Origin: JBPEXY01 sp052031065
Lineage (GTDB): Bacteria; Pseudomonadota; Gammaproteobacteria; Immundisolibacterales; Immundisolibacteraceae
Assembly (NCBI GenBank): GCA_052031065.1
Contig: JBPEXY010000125.1
Coordinates: 1 to 21,543, forward strand
DNA length: 21,543 nt
Reading direction: 5' to 3'
Part shown: one piece after another, positions 1 to 7,455 of the stretch
Numbering within the stretch: position 1 is the stretch's first letter
Layout: each line of letters begins with the position of its first letter
Translations under genes and position numbers: made by a program
Notes under the pieces: model-generated
The model's database searches: none
What the model was told of the DNA's origin: nothing
What the model saw: only the letters and a program-made list of their open reading frames with translations

Positions 1-71
1 TTGGACATTCCGTCTACTCACGTGGCACGGGTTCTATGAATAAAGCTGACAGCGCAATTAATCCACTTTAA

Positions 72-800
72 TTGACAGCCAATGACCTTTCATCATTCAC
101 CACTAAATTCAACACAACCCACGAGCGACAGGTCCGAATACTGAAAAACAGAATTCTCCATCTGGCTCTGATGCTTTTGTGGCCGATGCAAGCCAGCGCC
201 TATCTTCCACAAGCCTCGGGGTTTGTCGGGCTTCTTGCGCTTCCACAAACTGACTTTTCTACTTTCGAAATCTCGCTGTCCCCTGCTTTACCAGTCCATC
301 AGGAACCACAAGTTTCCAGCACCGTGGTTGGGCTGCTCGAGAGCACCGCTGCAGCCGATGCTTACGAGTGGAGTTACGAACAACTGGGATTGGCAGTCTA
401 CGGTTATCACCATGATGGACAGGCAGGCTGGTTCAAAATCTTGCTGAAACACGCAGAACAGTTTGGCTGGATAAAACAGCAACCCGGCTTTCGCCTGCAC
501 ACTCTGGGCGAGCTGGTGACCGATTCACTCGCCTATCTGACGACAGAGTGGAACGGCAACCTATACGCTGACCCGACTCTCCCGGAGTCTGTACAGACAG
601 TGGCTACCAGCGAAAACCACATGCCTGTTACGGTAGCCAGCACGGCGAGAGTTGCAGAACAGGTTTGGGTCCTGGTGGTGATCCTGGACGCAAGCCCGTG
701 CAGCTCAGCTAAAACACCGGCAGTGAAAGCCTCAGGCTGGGTACCCGCATTAAGTACGACTGGCCGATTGAACGTCTGGTTCCATTCCAGGGGCTGTTAA
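72..800 (+). CDS. Exported SH3-like domain protein (hypothetical)
   Basis: The product is up to 242 residues long. A hydrophobic stretch ending in Met-Gln-Ala-Ser-Ala (residues 42-46) looks like a signal peptide cleaved before Tyr47, so the mature protein should be periplasmic or surface-facing. After it comes a region with the spacing of bacterial SH3-like domains (about residues 66-136, with Val-Gly-Leu-Leu and a Gly-Trp-Phe-Lys-Ile strand pair). A second similar stretch begins near Tyr155, and the protein ends in a Gly-Trp-Val-Pro ... Ser-Arg-Gly-Cys motif, so the C-terminus looks intact. Such domains usually bind peptides or cell wall; the ligand here is unknown. The start is uncertain: the TTG at 72 has no clear ribosome binding site and would put about 25 residues ahead of the signal peptide. 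A start nearer 141-171 is possible. Confidence 0.6.
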   Translation: MTANDLSSFTTKFNTTHERQVRILKNRILHLALMLLWPMQASAYLPQASGFVGLLALPQTDFSTFEISLSPALPVHQEPQVSSTVVGLLESTAAADAYEWSYEQLGLAVYGYHHDGQAGWFKILLKHAEQFGWIKQQPGFRLHTLGELVTDSLAYLTTEWNGNLYADPTLPESVQTVATSENHMPVTVASTARVAEQVWVLVVILDASPCSSAKTPAVKASGWVPALSTTGRLNVWFHSRGC

Positions 801-845
801 CTGAGGTGCCTTTATCCGTACCCAGGTTTTCTGGAGTAAGACCCT

Positions 846-929
846 ATGGGTGGTACCACTAAAACCACGCTGAGCAGTCGCGTTCACGCTATCACCGATA
901 GCGCTGGCTAGCCGGTCCGGCTACAGTAA
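846..929 (+). pseudogene. Remnant of an IS5-like transposase
   Basis: Reading from the ATG at 846, the translation runs Gly-Gly-Thr-Thr-Lys-Thr-Thr-Leu-Ser-Ser-Arg-Val-His-Ala-Ile-Thr-Asp-Ser-Ala-Gly, then a TAG stop at 909, then Pro-Val-Arg-Leu in the same frame. This matches the well-known IS5-group DDE transposase stretch of the form Gly-Arg-Ser-Arg-Gly-Gly-Leu-Thr-Thr-Lys-Ile-His-Ala...Asp-Ala-Leu-Gly-Asn-Pro, with the stop replacing the usual Asn. No other transposase parts or terminal inverted repeats are recognisable nearby, so it is a small decayed scar. The match is from memory of the family, not from an alignment. Confidence 0.5.
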
Positions 930-1002
930 CGACACCATGGGTCAACAATGGCGCAACCGGCGACCAGGACTTATTTGGCAAATATCTTCAGGGGGGCAGA
1001 GC

Positions 1003-4000
1003 ATGGTAGGCCAGCATTTGGTGAGGGTCGTTTTTCGCGCAAGCCGCTTCGCTTCAATACCCCGCCGCTGGATGAAATCGACGTCCCTGCTTTTTTTATC
1101 CGCCCTGTTTTCGCTGTTTTCGTTAGCTTTCGGTAATCAGGCGTTAGCTGCGGCCACGCCTGATGACCTTGAATCCTGGAAGGGTTGGATTCTGGAGCGC
1201 CACCCGGAAGCGAACTGTCCTTTCCTGTTTAACAATCACACCAATAAAAGTTGTGCCTGGCCCGGTCGGCTGTTGATTAAAGTCGACAGCACCGGTTTTA
1301 GCTTTGCGCAGTCGTGGCAGGTTTTTGCCGATACCACGGTGCTGCTACCGGGCAATCGAGAACTCTGGCCGCTGCTGGAAACGTCGCCATCTGCGCTGAA
1401 GCTGAGCGAGGTTAATGGCCGACCGGCAGCGCTGCTGACACCGGGGACGCACCAACTGCGTGGCCGAGTCAACTGGCAGCGTCGGCCAAAATCGATCCCG
1501 GTTGCGGCGCAGACGGGTCTGATCGACCTTTGGGTTGATAACCAGCAGGTGGCACGGCCGCAACTGGACCGCAATGGGGTGCTCTGGCTGGTAAGCCAGC
1601 AGGATCAACCTGAACTGGAAGCACCGCAGGCAGATAGCCTGGCTATTCGGGTATATCGCAAACTGGAGGATGATATTCCGCTGCGTCTGACCACCCGGGT
1701 TGAGATTGAAGTGGCCGGGCGCGACCGCGAGGCGCTGTTCCCCCCTCTGTTGCCGGAGGGGTTTGTACCTGCGGCTATTCACAGTAGCCTGCCGGCAAAG
1801 CTTGAACCATCAGGCCAGTTACGGGTGCAGTTGCGTCCGGGGCGCTGGCAGCTCGATGTCGCCAGTCACCAACCCAATGCGCTCACCGAGTTAGCCTTGC
1901 CAATCCCCCAAGAAGCTCAAGCACACGACGATTGGCCGGCATCTGAAATATGGGTGTTACAGCCGAACCCCGCGCTCAGAACATTGGAAATCGGCGGTGT
2001 CGACACAATTGACCCGCAGCAGACCCGCCTGCCGGCAGACTGGCGGCAATTCCACGCTTACCGGCTAACCGCCGATACAAGGATGCAGCTGGTGGAAAAA
2101 CGGCGCGGCGATCCACACCCGGCGGCGAACCAGCTCAAACTTAAACGACAACTCTGGCTCGATTTTTCTGGCAACCAGCTCACCGTGGAAGATCAGATCA
2201 GCGGCACCATGAACCGCGGTTGGCGACTCGACATGAGGCCGCAATATCGACTGGGCAGCGCGACGGTAAACGCAGAACCGCGCCTGATTACGCTGGCCAG
2301 AGATGCCACCAGCCCCGGTATTGAACTGCGGGAACAGCAACTTAACCTGCAGGCGGTGAGTCGTACCGACAATGGTGGCGACACCCACCTTGGATGGGAA
2401 CAGGATTTTGACAATGTGCAGATGACCCTGCACCTGCCACCCGGGTGGCGACTGCTCACCGCTGCCGGTGTTGATCGCGCCACCTCAACCTGGCTCGGCA
2501 GCTGGAATCTCTGGGATATTTTTCTGTTGCTGATTATCTCCCTGACAGCCTTTCGCTTGCTCGGCCCAATGGTGGGTCTGCTTGCTGCGGTGACGGTGAT
2601 CATCACTCACGGCGAGGCAGGAAGCCCACTGTTTAGCTGGCTCAATCTGTTGGCGGCGATGGCTCTGCTGCAGGTTCTGCCGCAGGGCCAAATTCGCGCT
2701 GCGGTAGACCGTTACCGGCTGCTGAGTGTGCTGGTCATCGCACTGATGAGTCTGCCCTTCAGCGTTGAGCAGCTGCGCCAGGCGGTCTACCCGCAACTGG
2801 AAAAACCGTCTCAGCAGGTACACCCACAGCATCAGCAGGCTCGCTATCAGGCAGAACAGGCACCGCAGGCCGTGGCAAGCAACCAGGTGCGCAAATCAGT
2901 CTCAGCGCCGATGGAAATGTATGACCTGCTGGAAGCTGATTCTGGCCAGTTGGCAGTCGGCGCTGCGATCACTGGCAAGCCGGAAAGATCGCTGCTGAAT
3001 CGAGATCCCGATATCGCCACCCAGACCGGGCCCGGCGTGCCGCGCTGGCAGTGGAATCAGCATCGCCTGAGCTGGAGTGGCCCGGTTACCGCCGAACAGA
3101 CTTTCAATCTCTACCTGCAACCACCGTGGGCAACGTCGCTGCTCTCTTTTCTACGGGTGATCCTGCTGTTTGCCCTGCTCGGCCTGCTGGCCGGTGTGCG
3201 GATTAACCCAACCGGTCTGCAGCTACCCAAACTCCAGGCCAGCAGCCTCTCGCTGCTGCTCGGTCTGCTGGTTACCAGCGCCTTGTGGATGATGCCCGGT
3301 GCCTCCGCCCTGGCCGACTGGCCGAGCCCGGAACTGCTCAGCGAGTATGAACAGCGCCTGCTTGAACAGCCAGACTGCCTGCCGAGCTGCGCGGTGATCA
3401 ATCAGACCCGGGTTGAAATCGAAAATGACCGGCTCTCAGTCACGCTGATGATCGACAGCCACGAACAGATTGCCCTGCCGTTACCCAGCGCAGCCAATAA
3501 TGGCTGGTGGATCGACCAGGTGCGGCTTGATGATGACCCGGCCACGGGGGTGTATCGCCAGGGTGACCGGTTAACCGTGTTACTTCCCGCCGGCCGCCAA
3601 CAACTGCGACTGTCCGGCCCGCTTGCAGGGGCTGAGGCCAACGTTAATTTTGCCCTCCACCCCCACAATCTGAGTTTGCAGCTGCAGGGATGGCGGGCGG
3701 TGGGACTGGTCAATGGTCAGTTGCGTGGTAACAGCCTGGGGCTGCAGCGGCTTGCGCCAGCCCAGCTTGCCCCAACCCAATTTACCCCAGCCCAGAAGGA
3801 CTCATCCAGGCCGCCCGGTGGCCACGAAAAGAGCGATGCCGACCTCGCCACCACCTACATTCCCCCGTTTGTACGGGTAGAGCGACGGCTGAGACTGGGC
3901 CTCGACTGGTATCTGGAAACCACGGTCACGCGGGTTGCTCCGCAAACCGGTGCCATCAACCTGACGATTCCACTGCTCGCCGGAGAATCGATCACCTCAG

Positions 4001-5313
4001 TCGACTGGCCGGTGGAAGATGGCAGGGTTGCAGTGACACTGGCGCCCAGACAACACTCTGCCCGCTGGTCATCCACTCTGGAGAAAACCAGCCTGCTGAC
4101 CCTTACGGCCAGTAGTGATCCACGCTGGGTGGAGGCGTGGCTGCTCGACTCCAGCCCAATCTGGCATGTGGAGCCGGTTTCCACCGCTGAGCGACCTGCA
4201 CTGCCACCGATTAAAACCGCCCAGACAGCTGGCCGCTGGCTGCCCGAATGGCGACCCTGGCCCGGAGAACAGCTGCAGCTGGCGTTTCACCGCCCGGAAG
4301 GGGTGGAGGGTGCAACGTTTACCATTGATCAGGTAGCTCTGGACCAGACCGCAGGTCAGCGACAGGCCGACACCACTTTGAAAATCAAACTGCGCAGCAG
4401 CAAGGGCCTCGACTACCCGCTGCAACTGCCAGAGGGTGCCCGGCTGGAAGTGGTGAAACTGGATGGCCGCGAACTGCCGATCAGTGAGCATCAGACCAAG
4501 CTGCAACTCTCGATCAGCCCCGGCAGTCACGAACTGGAAGTCAGCTGGAATCGCGCCCAGGATCGTAAATGGCTGATTGAAACCCCAACCCTGGCCCTGG
4601 GCACCCCCGGCACCAACATCGACCTGAGCCTGCGCCTGCCTCGCGACCGCTGGCTGTTGCTCGTAGGTGGTCCGGAGATTGGTCCGGCGCTGCTCTACTG
4701 GGGCATTCTGCTGGTACTTGTTCTGGTGGCGCTGGTATTGGGCAGATTCCATAACCATGGCGGGCAACAGACCGGCAGGCCTCCACTGCGCGCCCGCCAC
4801 TGGGTTTTACTGGGGCTGGGCATGAGCACCGGTACCTACCCGGCGGTTATCATTGTCGTCGCCTGGTTCTTCCTGCTCGGCTGGCGTCAGCAACTCGATC
4901 CACAGCGCTACACCGGCAGCCAGTTCAACCTGATTCAGCTGGGGCTCGGGCTATTGACTATGGCAACCCTGGTCGCGCTGTTGGGCACGATCCCCTATGG
5001 CCTGCTGGCGCAGCCGGAAATGGGAGTGATCGGCAACGGTTCGAGTCGCAACCTGCTGCGCTGGTATCAGGACATCAGCGGCGATCCGCTGCCGACCGCC
5101 TGGGCATTGTCACTGCCGATCTGGGTCTATCGGCTGGCGATGCTGCTCTGGTCGCTCTGGTTGGCCAATGCGCTGATTGGCTGGGTGCGCTGGGGCTGGA
5201 GTGCCTTCAGCAGCGGTGGGCTGTGGCGAAAAACATCCGCAGTTGCGCCGGGGGGTGAAGTGACCCAGCAGGCTGAAACCAGTAAGGACGCTGAAGACAG
5301 CAAAGAATCTTAA
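1003..5313 (+). CDS. Large internally duplicated membrane protein of unknown function
   Basis: I do not recognise this protein's function. I chose the ATG at 1003 because an AGGGGGG ribosome binding site (990-996) sits 6 bases ahead of it; this gives 1436 residues, and an in-frame ATG at 937 lacks such a site. Basic residues and a hydrophobic run ending Ala-Leu-Ala (about 24-49) form a signal peptide. Beta-rich, presumably periplasmic sequence follows to about 490. A membrane cluster spans about 503-587, followed by a Gln-rich linker and helices near 712-733 and 747-766. The latter ends in Ala-Ser-Ala-Leu-Ala before Asp772, like a second signal peptide. A second beta-rich region follows (772-1225), then four helices (about 1227-1249, 1267-1292, 1308-1335, 1370-1398) and a hydrophilic tail. 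The two halves look homologous. A scaffold or envelope-complex role is plausible, but no enzymatic motif is visible. Confidence 0.75.
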   Translation: MVGQHLVRVVFRASRFASIPRRWMKSTSLLFLSALFSLFSLAFGNQALAAATPDDLESWKGWILERHPEANCPFLFNNHTNKSCAWPGRLLIKVDSTGFSFAQSWQVFADTTVLLPGNRELWPLLETSPSALKLSEVNGRPAALLTPGTHQLRGRVNWQRRPKSIPVAAQTGLIDLWVDNQQVARPQLDRNGVLWLVSQQDQPELEAPQADSLAIRVYRKLEDDIPLRLTTRVEIEVAGRDREALFPPLLPEGFVPAAIHSSLPAKLEPSGQLRVQLRPGRWQLDVASHQPNALTELALPIPQEAQAHDDWPASEIWVLQPNPALRTLEIGGVDTIDPQQTRLPADWRQFHAYRLTADTRMQLVEKRRGDPHPAANQLKLKRQLWLDFSGNQLTVEDQISGTMNRGWRLDMRPQYRLGSATVNAEPRLITLARDATSPGIELREQQLNLQAVSRTDNGGDTHLGWEQDFDNVQMTLHLPPGWRLLTAAGVDRATSTWLGSWNLWDIFLLLIISLTAFRLLGPMVGLLAAVTVIITHGEAGSPLFSWLNLLAAMALLQVLPQGQIRAAVDRYRLLSVLVIALMSLPFSVEQLRQAVYPQLEKPSQQVHPQHQQARYQAEQAPQAVASNQVRKSVSAPMEMYDLLEADSGQLAVGAAITGKPERSLLNRDPDIATQTGPGVPRWQWNQHRLSWSGPVTAEQTFNLYLQPPWATSLLSFLRVILLFALLGLLAGVRINPTGLQLPKLQASSLSLLLGLLVTSALWMMPGASALADWPSPELLSEYEQRLLEQPDCLPSCAVINQTRVEIENDRLSVTLMIDSHEQIALPLPSAANNGWWIDQVRLDDDPATGVYRQGDRLTVLLPAGRQQLRLSGPLAGAEANVNFALHPHNLSLQLQGWRAVGLVNGQLRGNSLGLQRLAPAQLAPTQFTPAQKDSSRPPGGHEKSDADLATTYIPPFVRVERRLRLGLDWYLETTVTRVAPQTGAINLTIPLLAGESITSVDWPVEDGRVAVTLAPRQHSARWSSTLEKTSLLTLTASSDPRWVEAWLLDSSPIWHVEPVSTAERPALPPIKTAQTAGRWLPEWRPWPGEQLQLAFHRPEGVEGATFTIDQVALDQTAGQRQADTTLKIKLRSSKGLDYPLQLPEGARLEVVKLDGRELPISEHQTKLQLSISPGSHELEVSWNRAQDRKWLIETPTLALGTPGTNIDLSLRLPRDRWLLLVGGPEIGPALLYWGILLVLVLVALVLGRFHNHGGQQTGRPPLRARHWVLLGLGMSTGTYPAVIIVVAWFFLLGWRQQLDPQRYTGSQFNLIQLGLGLLTMATLVALLGTIPYGLLAQPEMGVIGNGSSRNLLRWYQDISGDPLPTAWALSLPIWVYRLAMLLWSLWLANALIGWVRWGWSAFSSGGLWRKTSAVAPGGEVTQQAETSKDAEDSKES
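3751..3795 (+). repeat. Three 15-bp tandem units coding (Leu/Phe)-(Ala/Thr)-Pro-(Ala/Thr)-Gln
   Basis: Three consecutive 15-bp units at 3751, 3766 and 3781 encode Leu-Ala-Pro-Ala-Gln, Leu-Ala-Pro-Thr-Gln and Phe-Thr-Pro-Ala-Gln (residues 917-931 of the large membrane protein). They lie in a hydrophilic linker between two beta-rich modules, followed by a Ser/Pro/Gly/charged stretch. Such in-frame repeats change copy number without breaking the frame. Confidence 0.85.
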
Positions 5314-5423
5314 ACCGGACCAGCCAGATTCAATGCAATTATTACAGAACACCGACAGGGCTGGCGGCGGGATTCCCGGGAGAGCTTCCGCCGTGGTAGC
5401 AAATTGACTCGCTAATAGCACAA

Positions 5424-5461
5424 AGATGCCCTTCAGGTTATCTCTACCTTGAAGGGCATCT
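5424..5461. terminator. Hairpin between convergent genes (likely bidirectional terminator)
   Basis: The 12-bp arms AGATGCCCTTCA and TGAAGGGCATCT are perfectly complementary around a 14-nt loop, and AGGT/ACCT can extend the stem past one bulge. It lies between the convergent ends of the large membrane protein gene and the VOC gene. Neither side has a long T-run (the minus strand reads TTTG directly after the stem), so termination efficiency is uncertain. Confidence 0.65.
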
Positions 5462-5476
5462 GACCTCATTCAGGGC

Positions 5477-6001
5477 CTAGTCACCACTACCGTGACCGGT
5501 TGCACCATCGCTGTTTTTGGCCCCTTTTGGCGGCCAGCCGACGATTTCCATCAGGTTGCCATCAGGGTCCATCAGATAGAGCCGCCAATAGGTGGTACCG
5601 TCCGGAAGCACCAGGGCTTCCGGTTCAAACGGCACGTTATACCCTTTCTCCCGCAGCTCATCGGTTTTATGACAAAGCTCGTAGACCTTATCGTAATTCA
5701 TCCGGTAGGAGTAATGGAATACACCGCGACTGCGCGCTACTGCCTCTGGGTCGAGTGGTTCTGGCCGTTCAAACAGCGTCACTTCCATGCCGCCGCACTC
5801 CAGCCGACACGGCGCTTTGGTGTTCCCGTCGCCGTAATTGACCATTAGCGGATCCGGCGGCAGTTTGAAACCGGGTGGAAAATCCTTGGTACGGTTATCG
5901 ATGATCTCGTTGAGACCGAGTAGTTCCGTGTACCAGGCTTTGGAAACCGCCACATCGTTAACAGCGATACTGGTGTGATTGATCGATTCAACTTTTATCA
6001 T
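5477..6001 (-). CDS. VOC superfamily (glyoxalase/dioxygenase-fold) protein
   Basis: This 174-residue protein has the vicinal oxygen chelate fold signature. It opens Ile-Asn-His-Thr-Ser-Ile-Ala-Val-Asn-Asp-Val with a His at position 9, continues with Trp-Tyr-Thr-Glu-Leu-Leu-Gly-Leu, and ends with Tyr-Leu-Met-Asp-Pro-Asp-Gly-Asn-Leu-Met-Glu-Ile. Likely metal ligands, by position in the two beta-alpha-beta-beta-beta halves, are His9, Glu78, His97 and Glu152. Family members include lactoylglutathione lyases, extradiol dioxygenases and resistance proteins; the substrate here cannot be told. The last 15 residues are a Gly/Ser/Asp-rich tail. The start is well supported: AAGGAGAGGAGGT lies directly upstream on the minus strand. 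It is convergent with the large membrane protein gene and divergent from the lipoprotein gene, so it is probably monocistronic. Confidence 0.85.
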   Translation of the reverse strand: MIKVESINHTSIAVNDVAVSKAWYTELLGLNEIIDNRTKDFPPGFKLPPDPLMVNYGDGNTKAPCRLECGGMEVTLFERPEPLDPEAVARSRGVFHYSYRMNYDKVYELCHKTDELREKGYNVPFEPEALVLPDGTTYWRLYLMDPDGNLMEIVGWPPKGAKNSDGATGHGSGD

Positions 6002-6220
6002 TACCTCCTCTCCTTTTATTAGAAAACAACAATATATATCACATTCTGTGTTTCATCTTACCGTCATAGTATAGTTATTGGAGTTCGGTATAAATATTAG
6101 CTAAAGCCATAAAACAGATCAGCATAAACGGGAGGAATTATTAAAAACCGAAAAGAGGCTATCTTAACCACCAAGGTCCGATTTTTTAACTTTATCTGAA
6201 AAAACCAAGGGAGTAACCAA

Positions 6221-6604
6221 ATGAGGTTCCTGCTGTCAATAACAACAATATTGCTTACAGGCTGCGCCACCATCGTCAATGATTCACACATACCCATGAC
6301 AGCCAGTTTCTCAGATGGGTCAATCGGTGAGTGCAGGTTTAGCAACAAGAGAGGCTCGTGGACGTATACCATGCCGACAACCAATGCATTAATACGTCGA
6401 TCTGATGACGCTCTGGTCTACGACTGTCTGACTGAAGATGGACGCAGCTCCAAAGGGTCTGTCAGGAGTGAGATGGAGGGGGGCAAGTTAGCAGCCAGCG
6501 TGGTTTTCTGGGACCTGGGTATCACCGATGCCATTACTGACAAGCACCGAGTGTATCAAGGTAATATCGTTATACCGGTGATCCCGGCTACTGCAAAAAA
6601 ATAG
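6221..6604 (+). CDS. Small outer-membrane-type lipoprotein
   Basis: This 127-residue protein has a short signal peptide with the lipobox Leu-Leu-Thr-Gly-Cys, so Cys15 should be lipidated. Residue +2 is Ala rather than Asp, which favours sorting to the outer membrane by the Lol pathway. The mature part has a Cys-Ala-Thr-Ile-Val-Asn start, a Gly-Glu-Cys...Asn-Lys-Arg-Gly-Ser-Trp segment and a Val-Tyr-Asp-Cys segment. Cys38 and Cys69 could form a disulfide. The pattern resembles a widespread family of small proteobacterial lipoproteins with 'Cys-Ala-Ser-Ile-Val' starts and a conserved Gly-Ser/Thr-Trp, whose role is unknown to me. An AAGGGAG site about 8 bases upstream supports the ATG. The AT-rich upstream region and the downstream hairpin suggest a single-gene transcript. 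Confidence 0.8.
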   Translation: MRFLLSITTILLTGCATIVNDSHIPMTASFSDGSIGECRFSNKRGSWTYTMPTTNALIRRSDDALVYDCLTEDGRSSKGSVRSEMEGGKLAASVVFWDLGITDAITDKHRVYQGNIVIPVIPATAKK

Positions 6605-6613
6605 ACTCACTGA

Positions 6614-6656
6614 TTCAAAAGCTAATCGACAGGGCTATTATTTAATAGCTTTTGAA
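6614..6656 (+). terminator. Hairpin terminator after the lipoprotein gene
   Basis: The arms TTCAAAAGCTA and TAGCTTTTGAA form a perfect 11-bp stem 9 bases after the stop codon. An alternative inner hairpin, GCTATTA-TT-TAATAGC, is followed by TTTT. The sequence just after is T-rich (AATTTTTTAT from 6661). Confidence 0.6.
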
Positions 6657-6733
6657 AATTAATTTTTTATCCTGGTGTACGCGGGTTTATTTTGAACGCC
6701 TAGATTTTTTTGTCTTTTTTACTTAGTTGAAAC

Positions 6734-6767
6734 AAAAAACTCCGGTCAGCGATACTGATGACCGGAG
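6734..6767 (-). terminator. Intrinsic terminator of the MAPEG gene
   Basis: On the minus strand a 9-bp GC-rich stem (CTCCGGTCA/TGACCGGAG, loop 10) is followed directly by TTTTTTG. It lies 20 bases past the MAPEG stop codon. This is the classic Rho-independent form. Confidence 0.9.
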
Positions 6768-6786
6768 CTTTAAACTATTTATTTTC

Positions 6787-7221
6787 TTAGTTCAAGTTTG
6801 GCAGTTCTGGTATTGCAACCGCTACCCCGGTGCCATTGGCAGCCAGCACAAACAGCCAGATACAGGCACCGAGTCCGACCACGAAAGCGAGTGTCCGCAG
6901 CGGTCCGATATCAGCCAGGTAGATAATTGGATGGGCGATCCTGGCTGCAATAAAGAGCATCGCTGCGTTCGCCGAGGCCTGTGGGTCAGCACCAGCAAAA
7001 TGAGCCATAAACACTGCTGCAGTGAATACAGCCAGTGCCTCCCAGGCATTTTCCTGAGCCGCCTGTGCCCGGTGGCCGATTCCCTCTAGCTGGGCCGCCT
7101 GCAGGCGCGGATTTTTGATATCGACACTTCCAAACTGCTTTGTCTTGAAATACCCGCCGACCCCACTGAGCACGTAGGGAATGAACACAGCGATCAGCAA
7201 ACACCAAAATGGAGTGGTCAT
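6787..7221 (-). CDS. MAPEG family membrane protein
   Basis: This 144-residue protein has about four membrane helices. It carries the MAPEG pattern Asn-Pro-Arg (37-39) followed by Arg-Ala-Gln-Ala-Ala-Gln-Glu-Asn-Ala-Trp-Glu-Ala-Leu (51-63), where the Glu-Asn...Glu core lies in the glutathione-binding helix of eukaryotic members. Bacterial members are often annotated only as MAPEG proteins; some have glutathione transferase or peroxidase activity, but the substrate cannot be inferred here. An inner-membrane location is expected. The start is supported by GAGGAA about 7 bases upstream. The gene has its own terminator and no close partner on its strand, so it is probably monocistronic. Confidence 0.85.
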   Translation of the reverse strand: MTTPFWCLLIAVFIPYVLSGVGGYFKTKQFGSVDIKNPRLQAAQLEGIGHRAQAAQENAWEALAVFTAAVFMAHFAGADPQASANAAMLFIAARIAHPIIYLADIGPLRTLAFVVGLGACIWLFVLAANGTGVAVAIPELPNLN

Positions 7222-7372
7222 GATTTTTTCCTCGAAATGATGAATTTATAGGCGACCTGAGGACTCCCGCAGGTCTTTATTAACTCCCCCGCCAGTTGTC
7301 ACCGACAGGCCCCCACCGGACTCAATCAAGAGCCCAGTCAGCCAGCTAAGTTACCAGATTTTTCAGCTGTAC

Positions 7373-7400
7373 TTGACCTCAAAACTGATAACCGTACCCT
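7373..7400 (+). promoter_or_regulatory. Weak candidate sigma70 promoter ahead of the EamA transporter
   Basis: TTGACC at 7373-7378 and TACCCT at 7395-7400 are separated by 16 bp. The -35 match is good and the -10 match is poor. It lies 56 bp before the proposed start of the transporter. Confidence 0.25.
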
Positions 7401-7455
7401 ACCCGCCCTTTCCCTTTGTCCCTGACCCGCAGTAATCCGGGGCCACCAACACGAG

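Noticed and set aside
72..77. TTGACA as a -35 box instead of a TTG start codon
   Set aside because: No acceptable -10 hexamer occurs 15-19 bp downstream, so a promoter cannot be supported, although the TTG start is also weak.
937..1002. Upstream ATG at 937 for the large membrane protein
   Set aside because: It adds 22 hydrophilic residues before the signal peptide and has no ribosome binding site, whereas ATG 1003 has a strong one.
4069..4800. 243-codon minus-strand frame inside the large membrane protein gene
   Set aside because: It lies wholly within a supported gene, lacks any recognisable motif and has no upstream signals.
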